Source: Symsagittifera roscoffensis (taxonomy: Eukaryota > Xenacoelomorpha > Acoela > Convolutidae). Taken from it: a DNA stretch of 60,000 nucleotides. Location: positions 52,694,233-52,754,232 of the forward strand of contig NC_087067.1 of NCBI RefSeq assembly GCF_963678635.1, given 5' to 3'. This document shows positions 48,301 through 59,520 of this stretch, piece by piece. The translations under genes and the position numbers were made by a program. Under the pieces are notes generated by a model. That model was not told the DNA's origin. It saw nothing but the letters and a program-made list of their open reading frames with translations, and made no database searches. Positions within the stretch are counted from its first letter, which is position 1; each line of letters opens with the position of its first letter.

Positions 48301-51185
48301 TGGTTCAGGGTAGCCTGCTGGAGTGACCCCGGTCCATCCCGCGGTCTGCCATAACCCCGAAACGGTTGAATAAGTGTATCACAAGTTTCTAATAAATATT
48401 CAAAAAACTGATCAACTAAAAACTTGTCAATTTTGTCCCAATTTTGTCTGGAATAATTTTTTTTTCATTAAAAATATGCTGGGAAATTGAGAAACTGAAT
48501 AATAAATAAGCAGCGAAATAAAATTTCTAAAGCGATAACAAAGCCGACAAAACCTTGAGCAGTTCCACGTTGCTCCGAAAAAATTTCTAGGAGAAAAACT
48601 GAAAAACTCAAAAGTTTCTCAGCCCCCTCACGATTCTATACAAAAAATTTTTTTGCTCCTCTTTGAGCCTATAGATTAAAAGCCGAAATCTTTTATGTTG
48701 AATAAGGATGAAAAACGGATAAACTGAAATCGGAGTTGGCAATTCTGCAACAAATAAAAAAAATTCGGATGAAGCGGCCATTTAAAAGGCAGACAGGTTG
48801 AGAACTGCTGTTCTGCATGTTTTTTTTCTGCTTATTAACTTGAAACAAGTATGAACGTTGGAGAGGAAGAATGACTCTAGAAAACAATTTTTTTTTTCTA
48901 TTTCAAAAGATATTTCAATATCATTTAACAAAATAGCATGATTTCTATTTGTTCTGCATATTTCTGTTCATTGGCCAAAGTAGAGATGTCCAAGTTTTCA
49001 GTAATCGTGTGATGTGATCAAAGTTATGTGAACTCAAGATTTTATTCAAGTTGTACTATGCTACATCCGGCTGAGAAAAGCAAATTACAAAAAATAAAAA
49101 TCGATTCAACTGATCTCAGGCAACAGATCTTAGGTTTAGTCAGCGCCGATTGATTTTATAGCGAAACGGAATTTTTCTGGCTAGGAAGTTGTCAAACTTC
49201 AACTACTTTGGCAAAGGTGATTGCTTAAATGTGATGTCTGATGGTTGACGTCTTGTCAGTCAGGGGAAACATTGCTTTTTATAATGTCCGATAAAATTGA
49301 CAATTGAATAAACCCTTTGCTAAATAACAGATTCAAAAATCAGTAATCTGCTAAAAGATACACTAAGTGCGAAAAAAATATGCTGCTCAGCACTGCATTT
49401 GAAGAATTGCAGAATTGTACATTTCTTCGGATGTAATTGTAGATCATTGCAAAAACACCAGGTATGGATAAAACAAATATCGTGCTGTACTGCTGTGTAA
49501 TCCATGTTGCTACACTTTGAATCGTCGGCAAAGGTAAAAGGATGGGATAAAAAAGTATTAACAAGATCATATTTGATAATCAAAAACAACAACAGGCCAC
49601 GAACACTGCCTTGGGGAACTCCACTGCACAAAAAAGCCACATTGGAAAGGAAAAAAATAACACGCACTCGTTGACTACGTCCAAATAAATATCTGAAGGA
49701 TTTTTCCAGTGTTGACTACGTCTAAGAAATAATAAGCGAACCCAAACGCTGCGAGCTATGCAATTCCATTGTGATGAGGAACAGAATCGAATGCTTTCAT
49801 AACCATAACGTTTGCATAAAACACAAATTCTGATAACTCAAGCTCAAGACTTTTGTAAATATGGTCGCAAAACTTTAGAAATTGAAAAACAGCAGAACGC
49901 CTCGATATAAAGTTATTTTTATGTCGTGTTCGCCTTACACAAAATCAAAGATCTGTGGTTCAAAGACAGAGCATTAGACTAGTTAAAAAATTGGTAAAAA
50001 TTTTAACAACTCGTTGTGGTTGTCTTGAAATTGATATGAATGTGTGATGTATGAACCTTTCCAATCAGCAGACCAAATCAAATTGGAAATAACATCGTCA
50101 AATATTGCTTCAATTAAATGCGTTAGTTGACTTGAGCAATTTTTGAGACAACCAGAGGGAATATCATTGTTGCCAGAATAATCAATTTTTTGAAGATAAT
50201 CAGCGATAGCAAGTATATTAATGATAAAGTCAACAAACTTTATTTCATATCTAGAAAAGATTATATTCAAATCCACGTCAAAAGATTTGGCGTAGACAGA
50301 GACAAAACAATAATCAAAAGATTTGCTTTGTCATAATCAATTCTTTCACATGTATTATCCTAATTTAAAACGCTCTGTAGTTTTCCTTTTTTACAGACTA
50401 TGTATTAACTTGAAAGAAATATTAACTTAGGGGATGGATAAGGACTCTAGAAAACAACATGTAATATTTTCAAGTAATACCTCCATAAGAATTAACAAAT
50501 TAGCATGGTTTCATGACGTGTTTTCCCCCTTCTTTTCTTTAAACTAGTCAGGAGGTACACAGAGTGAGAACTGTGTCAAAAAGATAAAGTTTGTCGCGGT
50601 AAGTGTTTTGTGGTACATGTTTCAGTCACTGCTTCGGCAATAATCGAAATTACAAAATGCTGTAAAAAATTGGAAATATGTGAATATGTCAAGCCTATAA
50701 AAATTGGCAGGTCGTAGTTCTGCAACTGGTAAGCTTTGCTAAGGACTTTTCTAGCATTTCAAGTTGAACTGAAATTAACAATTACATGTCTAGGTTTTCC
50801 ACCGATACGCAGTGTTTTTTCTACCCGGTAAACGTGTTCAATTGTATTTAAGTAAAACGCGCATTGACAGTCTGCTGATTGCTCTCGAGTAAACCTTGAT
50901 CACGAATTTTATTAATTTTTTTGTGCTTCAGTGTTTTGTAATTGTAGTTGTTCATGTGTAAAAACCAACGACTGTGCTTGGTTTTCCAGAGTAGTTGCAG
51001 CAGTTGTTTCCATGCGTGCAGTTGTTCTTTCATTTCAAGGAGTTACCGATTTTTCCACAGCAGATAACTCTTTCAGAATAGAAATGGTAGAAAGGATACG
51101 GGAAACTGCATGGCGCAAAAAAAACTGATGAGGCTTTCGTTTTTAATCAGATCCAGCCAGCAGAAATTCGTCCATCGTTGAGTCG
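48300..51185 (-). mobile_element. Jockey/CR1-like LINE, unit 2
   Basis: On minus: RT N-terminal piece 50276-49983 (LKNCSSQLTHLIEAIFDDVI, then SADWKGSYITHSYQF), and RT core 49667-49320 (SGVPQGSVRGLLLFL, PFTFADDSKCSNMDYTAVQH, LHPKKCTILQF). SGVPQGS and FADD are RT boxes B and C, which supports a LINE with an APE-type endonuclease upstream. The unit ends at 48305 with the same sequence as unit 3 at 51190 (CTGCCATAACCC in both). Frameshifts make it inactive. Confidence 0.8.
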
Positions 51186-53810
51186 TAGTTTTTGGTTGAG
51201 GGTACCCTGCTAGAGTGGCCCGGTTACTTCCGTCGTCTGCCATAACCCTGAAACTACTTAATAAATGTATCACCTGTTTCTGATAAATATAAATATTCAA
51301 AGAACTGATCAATCAAAAACTTCTCAATTGTGTCTCGATTTTGGCTTGAAAAAAAAAATTTCTTTCACAAAAAAATACCAAAAAATTGGAAAACTGAATA
51401 ATAAATAAGCAGCGAAACAAAATTTCTAAAGCAATAACAAGGCCGACAATACCTTGAGCAGTCCCACGTTGCTCCGAAAAAAATTCTAAGAGAAAAACTG
51501 AAAAACTCCGGTTTCTAAGCCCTCTTAGACAAAAATTTTCTTGCTCCTTCTTGAGCCTATTCATTAAAAGCCGAAACCTTTTATGGTGAATAAAAATGAA
51601 AAAATTGGAAGAACTGAAATCGGAGTTAGGAATTCTGCAACCAATAAAAAATTCGGATGAAGCGGCCGTTTAAAAGGCAGACATGTTCAAAATTGCTGTT
51701 CTGCATATTAAATTGGAACACGTGTGAACGTTGGAGAGGGAGAAAGACTCTAGAAAACAACTTTTTTTCTATTTTAAGTTGTAATTCAATTTCAATTAAC
51801 AAAATAGCATGGTTTCGATTGGTTCTGCATATTTCTGATCATTGGCGAAAGTAGAGATGTCCAAATTTCAGTAATCATGTGAGGTGATCAAAGTTAAGTA
51901 CGGGGAAACGACAAGTACCCGATTGCAGTACTCTTTCTCATCGCAAAGGTAAAGAGTTTGAAACAAACTCTTTCAACTCAAGATTTCATTCAAACTGTAC
52001 TATGCTACATCCGGCCGAGAAAAGCAAATTACAAAAAATCGATTCAACTGATCTCAGGCAACAGATCTTAAGTTTACTCAGCGCTGGTTGACTTTGTAGC
52101 GAAATGGAAGTTTTCTGGCTGAGAAATTGTCAAACTTCATCTACTTTGGCCAAGGTGATTGCTACATTATGATGTCTGATGGTTGACGTCCTTTCAGGCA
52201 GGGGAAACATTGCTTTGTATAATGTACGAAAAAATTGACAAATAAATTAACATTTTGCTATATAACAGATGCAAAAATCAGTTATCTGCTAAATAATACA
52301 TTAAGTGCGAAAAAATAAGTTGTTCAGAACTGCAGTTGAAGAATTGCATAATTTTACATTTCTTTGGATGTAATTGTAGATCCTTGCAAAAACATCAAGT
52401 ATGGATACCATCATATCGTGCTGTACTGCTGTGTAATCCGTGTTGCTACACTTTGAATCGTTGGCAAAGGTAAAAGGATGGGGTAAAAAATGTAAAATGG
52501 AGATCATGTAAGATGATCAAAAACAACAACAGGCCACAAATACTGCCTTGGGGACTCCACTGCATATAAAAGCCACATTGGAAAGGACAAAAATAACACC
52601 CACTCGTTGACTACGTCCAAATAACTATCTGATGGGTTTTTCCAGTGATGACTACGTCTAAGAAATAATAAGCGAACCCAAACCTTGCGAGCTATGCAAT
52701 TCCATTGTGACGAGGAACAGAATCGAATGCTTTCATAACGTCTGCATAAAACACAAATTCTGATAACTCAAGCTCAAGACTTGTAAATATGGTCGCAAAA
52801 CTTTAGAAATTGAAAAACAGCAGAACGCCTCGATATAAAGTTATTTTTATGTCGTGTTCGCCTTACACAAAATCAAAGATCTGTGGTTCAAAGACAGAGC
52901 AATAGACTAGTTAAAAAATTGGTAAAAATTTTAACAACTCGTTGTGGTTGCCTTGTAATTGATATGAATGTGTGATGTATGAACCTTTACAATAAGCAGA
53001 CCATGTCAAATTGGAAATCACATCGAGAAATAATGCTTCAACTAAAGGCGTTAGTTGACTTGAGCAATTTTTGAGACAACCAGAAGGAATAATATTGTTG
53101 TCAGAATCATCAAAATTTTGAAGATAATCAGTGATAGCAGGTATATTAATGATAAACTCGTCTAACTTTTTTTACAGCTGAAAGTGATCACATTTATATC
53201 CACTTCAAGAGATTTGGCGTAGACGGAAACAGAATAACCATTAAAAAAGGTTTGCTTTGTCATAATCAATTCTTGCACATTTTTTATCCAAAATTAAAAC
53301 ACTTTTGTAGTTTTCCTTGTTAACAGACCATGTATTAACTATATAATGTTGAAACGTTTGTAACTAAAAGAATGCCGTGTGTAGACACGCACTGGGACTT
53401 TGAATTTCTTCGGGCAGTGATAATTGAATAGACACCGGAAAATGATCAGTGAAGTTACTATGTGTAAGCAAAACGTCGCAGTTGTCAGGAATGTCTGCAA
53501 ACAGAACATCAAGGGTGTTGCCAACGCGGTTATTCGGCGGAGTAACAAGTTGCTGTAAATTGATATCAGAAAAATTTGCATGTCATACATGAATGAAGAA
53601 TACCAAGAATTTCAATCAGTGCATAGCATATTCAACTCGCCCAAAACGATAAGATGGCCAAAAGATTGTTGTTTGCGTTGGAAAGCAGCAAAGGTTTGAT
53701 TTCTCGAGACATCAAATCCTTGTATTGAAAGTACAGGTGGATTTTAAATAACAGTGACGCACAATATAATATCGTCAAGGGAATTAAAACAGCACGTCCA
53801 AAGTGAGTTA
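51186..53810 (-). mobile_element. Jockey/CR1-like LINE, unit 3, with the end of its endonuclease domain
   Basis: On minus: an EEP/APE-type endonuclease C-terminal relic at about 53800-53340, read across two frames (a GHLIVLGE-like piece, VGNTLDVLFADIPD, NFTDHFPVS), where GNTLDLV and DH.P are known family motifs. RT N-terminal relic 53230-52900. RT core relic 52507-52301 (PFTFANDSKCSNTDYTAVQH, with FADD changed to FAND). The 3' end near 51190 matches unit 2. An extra ~75 bp not found in unit 2 lies at 51898-51974. Confidence 0.75.
51951..51973. other. Perfect 10 bp hairpin
   Basis: AAAGAGTTTG-AAA-CAAACTCTTT, inside the extra segment of LINE unit 3. Confidence 0.9.
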
Positions 53811-55800
53811 TAACCGAAGTTGTTAACTCATAGAGTAATTTCGGATAGGGTACACCGTCTGCTCGTCACGCTATCTTATTTTCGGCCGGATAGATTCGTG
53901 CAACTTCTTAGTCTAATACCTATCCTAATCTTACTCTTATATCTACTAGTCTCAGGGTGTTTAACTAGTCTCTGCTAGGCTCAATGGATCTAGAGTATAC
54001 TGGCTTATTGCGACTGCTGAAGTTCTCTTGGAGAGGTAACTAATTTCTAAGTTAAATTCAAATCTCTCTGGTGCTGAAATTACAAGTAATTTCAGCACTT
54101 ACAAATAAGTGGGTTGTTAGTTAGATGGATTATGATTGGTTAATATTAAATATTTTACAGTGGTAAAATATCCAATTTATCCAATTATAAAATGTAGTTT
54201 AGATCAGGTTCCACCCATCCGGGGTTTACAGAGTTTTTTAGAACTATCTTTCTGCAATTTGAAGGATGGATGATGAACGTTGGTATTTGGCGAACATCAT
54301 TTTCTTGTCCGGTTCCTCTTGGAGAAGAACGTTCCAGGACGCTGGAATTATGGATAGGAAATTGTTACGTCGTCCTTCGACAACGAGTGTGATCCCCAAT
54401 GAAATCAATCCGATTTCAAAATGGTTTGCTATGACAGGTTTGTCTGTATTATGTAGAGAACTTGTTTTGTGTGCAATCTCGTCTGGGAATGGCGTGAAGA
54501 TCGTGTGTGGAAGGGATGCCTTGTAACTCGGATCTGTACGTATACTTGAACATCGAGGTGGTCATTGGTCTAGTTCAAGGAAGTCCTTTTCTGCGAAGTC
54601 AAGTCGTACTCTAAATCCTTTGAGTTGTGATTGTGGATGGCATGTCGGTTTGTGCTTAGCCATTCTTTTGTTCGAGTGTGATGGAATCATCTAGTCATTG
54701 GATGTTCGTCTTTGTTGTTGTGTATTGATCTATATACTGCAAAGTATGATTTACATTGTAAAAAATTATCTCAATTCAGTTTTTTAATCATGATTTTAGT
54801 TAGTCGTTTTCACAAAAGCGTTTTGTTTTAGTTTGGTTATTTTGAAAAGTTACTCACCCTTGAATACCTCTTATTAAAAATAGGAGAGTGGTCACAAAGC
54901 GTGGATGTAGCGCGGTGGGGTAGGGTGGCTATAGAGCATGCTCAGGACGTCCTCTCTGGTGGGTTAGGCCAGGAGTGGGAGTATGATTTCATGCTGTTTC
55001 TATGAGAGGTCCTGTTATGTGATAACGTTTTATGTTGGGTTTATGTTGGTCTTTTTTATGTTACTTTGGTTGTGTCCTTTTTTCAAAAATCAAATTGTTT
55101 TTGGTATGGGTTTGTCTTGCGACTTTTTTGTGTTTATTATTTCTTTCTTAGACTTTATAAAAGTCTTCAAAAGAATAATTTATCCAGTTTTTAACTGGGT
55201 TAATTCGGTTTGGGTACCGTTGGTTTTCTTTTCTTAGTCATGCTGTTATTTTATGATATGTGGTGTTTAGTAAGCTGCGTTGGTTAGTTTGGTTTAGCAT
55301 ATAATTCATTTCCAACCGGGTTAAAGGAAAGTTTGAAACTTGTTATCGTGTGTTAGAGTTGTTGAGAGTGAAAGCTTGAAACTTAAAATCATTATTTAAA
55401 CAATTCTTCTTGGGCGAGCTGTGCGAGTTTGGATAGAATTCTTGTGCGAGTAAAATGAAAATAATGAAAAGGTTAGTACTGCTTTCTCATTTTATTAATT
55501 TATTGCATAGAAATTGAAGTTTACTGCGTTTTGGGGGAATTTTAAAATTATAAATTTTCATCGTAATTAAAATTACTGCTTCATGGGGAAATAATTTATA
55601 GATAAAATTACTACATTTGGTATGAATTTTATTACATTATTTAGTGCAAAAAATTAATGAATTTTAAGAGAGTTTAATAAGTTTTTATTTTTGTTTTTCT
55701 TTTCTGTTTTGTAGATGATCGTGGTGTGAAGACTAGAAATATAAATCAAACATTGATAGAAAATGGTTAGTATTAATTTAAATTTATTAGTGAAGAGTAT
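53811..55800. other. Noncoding stretch between the LINE array and the env-like locus
   Basis: No supported gene. Contains the hairpin at 54072-54099. Plus frames at 54266-54526 and 54983-55237 have no recognisable domain. 55460-55790 shows plus-strand splice-like signals (AAAAG|GTTAGT near 55470; TTTTCTGTTTTGTAG near 55700-55714; AAATG|GTTAGT near 55766), which could mark a noncoding transcript. The 3' end or LTR of the env-bearing element, if it is one, would fall here; I could not locate a paired LTR. Confidence 0.4.
54072..54099. other. Perfect 13 bp inverted repeat (2 nt loop)
   Basis: GTGCTGAAATTAC-AA-GTAATTTCAGCAC. An overlapping 6 bp hairpin CACTTA-CAAA-TAAGTG follows at 54097-54112. 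Confidence 0.95.
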
Positions 55801-55809
55801 TTAAATTAT

Positions 55810-55818
55810 ACTTACCTG
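55810..55818 (-). promoter_or_regulatory. Consensus splice donor three bases after a stop codon
   Basis: Minus-strand CAG|GTAAGT, GT at 55815-55814. The TAA at 55821-55819 ends the reading frame that follows the 262-codon ORF. Confidence 0.5.
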
Positions 55819-56042
55819 TTAATCATCTGGGAAAAAGCCGTGGGGGAAAATGTCGTGTATCATATCTGATGTTGTTAGTAATTTGGCAAGTATGCGAATG
55901 ATGTTTTTAGTTTGTAGCAGTGGCCAAAGCAATTGAAGTGCTTTAATGGTTTTTAAATCTTCGGTGCCGACTGCAAACTCGTAAGGTGTGTTTTGAATGA
56001 GGTTATATATTTTATGATTATATTTAGTATTGTGAATGAATT

Positions 56043-56831
56043 CTAAGATTGGTATTTTAATAGGCTGGATAAATTCATGCGGGATAAGGAAGGGTCTGGA
56101 TTCTTCGGCATTGAAGGTCTTCGTGATGGGACAGAATATATATACATTTGGCTAACTGGGTCATAGTTGCGGAGGATGCCGTCGAGGTTAGTATCTCTGA
56201 TGCAGTATGTAAAATTAAGGAAAAATGGTGACGTGTACTTTGAGTTGAGAAACTGAAAACGATGGTGAGGTTGTCTTGATGGGGTATGCAAAACGAAATG
56301 ATTTTGTATAAAACGATAGTATGTATATGTGTGGGTTTGTTTAGTGCGTAACATAATATCGTGGGAACAGTGCAAATCGCGTTCCTGTGGTGAAAAAAAG
56401 TGAAAGGTTAGTGAAAATAACTGAAATTTGTCATAAAAGCTTTCGCATGCTTGGATATCAGCTAGTGATTCTGAAATAATGTGATCATTCTTTCTATCAA
56501 AAATATTAAGTGTGAATACGTATGATGTTTTGATGAAAAACTTTTCTGTTAGTTGCGGGTTTGCGAAGCTGTCTTCATCTAAAAATTGGTCTTGATTAGG
56601 TCGGATGATATTATGGTCGTAATATTCTATTGCAGATTTGTTAGCTCGGGGTGCAGTGAATGTTTTTAGTAACTTTTTATATCCAACGTAAGTAAATTGT
56701 CGAGGTGTTAGTGTTGTAGTGAGTCTATATAACATGTTTTTGTTCTTTTCTATGCTGTCATGAGTATTAGTTAGTGGTAGGCAAAGGGGGTTAGTAAAAA
56801 TATAATAAGCTGTCCAATGAAGTGTTGGCAT
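56043..56831 (-). CDS. Unrecognised 262-codon ORF, probably frameshifted near its end
   Basis: The longest frame outside the SDHB and ribosomal genes; Tyr, Phe, His and Thr-rich, without membrane segments. Near 56130-56150, in a run of TATATA, a different frame takes over with protein-like composition and stays open to a TAA at 55821-55819, so the real product may be longer and this copy carries a +1 or -1 break. I do not recognise the domain. It lies ~1 kb downstream of the envelope-like pieces on the same strand, so it could be another gene of the same element or virus-derived insertion, or a host gene ending in a spliced 3' UTR. Start codon uncertain. Confidence 0.5.
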   Translation of the reverse strand: MPTLHWTAYYIFTNPLCLPLTNTHDSIEKNKNMLYRLTTTLTPRQFTYVGYKKLLKTFTAPRANKSAIEYYDHNIIRPNQDQFLDEDSFANPQLTEKFFIKTSYVFTLNIFDRKNDHIISESLADIQACESFYDKFQLFSLTFHFFSPQERDLHCSHDIMLRTKQTHTYTYYRFIQNHFVLHTPSRQPHHRFQFLNSKYTSPFFLNFTYCIRDTNLDGILRNYDPVSQMYIYSVPSRRPSMPKNPDPSLSRMNLSSLLKYQS

Positions 56832-56884
56832 TAAAACATGTTCATCTACAAAATTGCGTGTGTCATTAGTATCGTTAGGTGTGT

Positions 56885-57286
56885 TTAATGTATATTGTGG
56901 AAATGAGGGAAGGTGATTGCAAGAAACTTTTTCGTGTTTGTATGTTGCGGGTGATTAATATGTTCGCGGGCTGTTCCGGGTTTGGTCGGAAATAGGTGAT
57001 TTGGGAATTTTCGTTTAAAAGTGCGATAAGCTCGGTGAGTGCTACTAGGTGTTTTGGTGGATGTGGATGATTGTGTGAATGATGGAGTGTAAGCTGAGGA
57101 GGGTGCAGGAGTAGGTGGATTTGAGGATGGTATTGTGGATGATAGTTGATGTATTGTGAGGGTGTTAGGGTGTATTAATTGTTGCTGTAGGGTAATAAAA
57201 TTATCAAGTTCCTGGGAAATTTGGGGGGTATCTGGGGAATTATTATATGATCTGTCGGAATGAAGTGGAGAATAGGTTGGGGTCAC
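56885..57286 (-). CDS. Ser/Thr/Pro/His-rich frame, unrecognised
   Basis: 133 codons of low complexity (SSTIPSSNPPTPAPSSAYTP, STSTKTPSSTHRAYRTF), likely disordered. It overlaps nothing real on plus (the plus frame at 57247 is a shadow). It could be the C-terminal tail of the frame upstream or a separate disordered protein. Confidence 0.35.
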   Translation of the reverse strand: MTPTYSPLHSDRSYNNSPDTPQISQELDNFITLQQQLIHPNTLTIHQLSSTIPSSNPPTPAPSSAYTPSFTQSSTSTKTPSSTHRAYRTFKRKFPNHLFPTKPGTAREHINHPQHTNTKKFLAITFPHFHNIH

Positions 57287-57343
57287 TTGCGAAGCATAAG
57301 AAGGAATGGATACGGATGGGAGTGGATGATTTGATGGGATTGG

Positions 57344-57852
57344 TTAAAAAGGGGGTTTTGAAAAAACTGAGGAGTTGGTCTGAGTATAATTTGAGGGAGA
57401 TGGTTCGGAGTCTGCAAAATCGTCAGGGGTTTCTAGATTAGGGTTATTATATTGTGAGATAGTGTATAAAACTGAAATATCTGAGTTAGTATGAGAATTC
57501 GTGCTCGATGATATATTAATAATCGGAAAATTGGGTGGTGGGAAAGCAAAATGTGGGATTATTGGGATTTGAGCTTGGAGGTTGGCTGGGTGCGAATTTG
57601 AGCGATTGAGGGATCCAAGTTGTCGGCTCATCGTGAGCTAAAAAAATGATTATTTTGAGACTGAAAAGCGGTGGTATGGGGTTGTTCTGTAATTTGTTCA
57701 TATGTATTATCATCTTGTGAATGATGTGTCATTATATGTTGGATGGGGCTTTGTGCTATATTTGGTCTAGAATTTGGATTATTTGTGATTGCTAGGTTTC
57801 GGAAATTACGGGGAACTAATGATAATGAATGGTTTTGTGGTAGGGGTGGCAA
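57344..57852 (-). pseudogene. Asn/Pro/Ser-rich frames downstream of the envelope-like region
   Basis: Frames 57852-57628 (PPLPQNHSLSLVPRNFRN..., DDNTYEQITEQPHTTAF) and 57631-57344 (SHPANLQAQIPIIPHFAFPP...) overlap by a few bases in different phase. Composition suits a disordered cytoplasmic tail following a membrane segment. Interrupted. Confidence 0.4.
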
Positions 57853-57928
57853 CTGTGGTGCGGTAGGTGTTATCTCTATATTATTGTGTTCTTCGTTGTA
57901 AGTGTTTTGTCTTGAAGATATTTTCGTG

Positions 57929-58366
57929 TTATATTCTTTTATTTGTGCATCTAGAAGTATTTTGTTTATTGATGATGAAAAAATTCCAAAAATTCCTGCA
58001 AACAGTATACGTGCTACACTTGCTTGTCTGTTTACCTGTGTGTATAGCGCATGTGTTATAGATTCCTTTCAAGAGTGAGAAAAGAAATCCTATAAAATTA
58101 AACATGGCGTATAAGATAGTTGATTTTTCTAAGATGTAATAGGGCCATCCTAAAAAAGCTAGAATTTCGTTCTTTAGGGTGACAAAACTGAAATTATTTA
58201 TAGGTGAAATATCTTGTGGTCTGTATTTTTCACCGTTTAAATATATGTAGTCTTTGATGTCTTTAAAATATCCGCCATAATCTTGTGTATAAATATCTGC
58301 AAATCCTGCGGTTTCGGCAAGTTTTCTTAATTTTTGGTCAATTGACTGTCTTTGTATTGTTTCCAT
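57929..58366 (-). pseudogene. Envelope-glycoprotein-like, C-terminal part with a candidate membrane segment
   Basis: 145 codons starting METIQRQSIDQKLRKLAETA; the stretch near LYAMFNFIGFLFSLLKG is hydrophobic and could be the membrane anchor or a segment before it. The frame then shifts: a second hydrophobic stretch lies in another phase near 57940-58030. The first 60 codons are repeated upstream (58738-58544), see the tandem duplication. Role inferred only from position after the ectodomain-like piece. Confidence 0.45.
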
Positions 58367-58840
58367 TTGTGTTAATAATTCTTGAAATTGTTGTGTTCTA
58401 ATGTGATGTTAGATATCTGATTTAGAATATATTCCAATTGATTGTATATCAGTATTTGGATTACGAGCAAAACATGGCGTATAAGATAGTTAATTTTTCT
58501 AAGATGTAATAGGGCCATCCTAGAAAAGGTAGAATTTCGTTCTTTAGGGTGACAAACCTGAAAAGATATTTATAGGTGAAATATCTTGTGGTCTGTATTT
58601 TTCACCGTTTAAATATATGTAGTCTTTGATATCTTTAAAATATCCGCTATAGTCTTGTGTATAAATATCTGCAAATCCTGCGGTTTCGGCAAGTTTTCTT
58701 AATTTTTGGTCAATTGACTGTCTTTGTATTGTGTCCATTTGTGTTAATAATTCTTGAAATTACTGTGTTCTAATGTGATGTGGATATCTGATTTAGAATA
58801 TATTCCAAATGATTGTAAATCAATATTTGGATTACGAGCA
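58101..58840. repeat. 370 bp tandem duplication within the envelope-like gene
   Basis: AACATGGCGTATAAGATAGT begins at 58101 and 58471. The ends GGATTACGAGCA match near 58470 and 58840. The copies differ at a small number of bases plus short indels. 370 is not a multiple of 3, so the duplication alone breaks the reading frame. Confidence 0.92.
58544..58738 (-). pseudogene. Duplicated piece of the envelope-like gene
   Basis: 64 codons nearly identical to the first 60 codons of 58366-57929. Produced by the 370 bp tandem duplication and cut off by a stop at 58544. Confidence 0.7.
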
Positions 58841-59235
58841 ATAGCTCTGATGCTTTCGGGTGAAAGTTTTTTGAGTGATTGCATTAACGTAGGGTATGGT
58901 GTAAGGGGATAGTATTTATCTTCATCAATGTTCAATTGTACTACATTGTGGCTACTTTCTGATCCACATGGGACTGCGGTATCCCAAAAATATGTTCGTG
59001 TTGAAAGTGTGTCGACCAAATGTACTTTATTTTTATAGAATATAGGGATTCTTTTATAACAACGTTTGTCTTCAAAAACATATAGTGGTGATACTTTTTT
59101 GGTACAAGTATAAAACCATAAAATATTTCCTTCGTAGTCAAGAAAATTTGATCTATTTCCTGATAATAAGTATCCTGCGTAGGGTATTTTTAGTACTGCT
59201 AGTGCGGGTGATTGTAGGATTTGTGCTCTTTCCAA
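58744..59235 (-). pseudogene. Envelope-glycoprotein-like ectodomain piece
   Basis: 163 codons with several Cys, aromatic residues and N-glycosylation-type sites. Motifs include YAGYLLSGNRSNFLDYEGN, FYTCTKKVSPLYVFEDKRCY, KRIPIFYKNKV, RTYFWDTAVPCG. This pattern resembles ectodomains of envelope-like proteins encoded by some invertebrate retroelements and related negative-strand virus glycoproteins. The assignment is by overall look, not by a diagnostic motif. Separated from 59521-59931 by stops and a phase change; gene start lies beyond the window. Confidence 0.45.
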
Positions 59236-59520
59236 TTCGCATTATTGGTGAAGTGTTTCGAATTCGGAGAGTGACATTTCTTGAAAAATTCGACTAATTG
59301 TGTAGTCTAATTTCATATCTAAGTGGATATCGTAATGAATATTACCTAAACAGGTGTTATTCATTAGTGATAGTTCTTGTAAACTTGTGCTTTTACTGTC
59401 ATGTGGCTTTGGTTTTCCACCAGGTTGACCTGTGCTTTTTTGAAAGTTAATTGGGATGTATGATGTTCCTTCATTTATAGGGTGATTTGTGGCATAAGGG
59501 TCAATTTGTTTTTCCAGTGG

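Noticed and set aside
54983-55237. 84-codon hydrophobic plus frame as a membrane protein
   Set aside because: T-rich sequence yields Phe/Leu/Val by composition; no supporting context.
53811-55800. LTR of an env-bearing retroelement
   Set aside because: TGTT...AACA-type ends are common here by chance and no matching second copy is present in the window.
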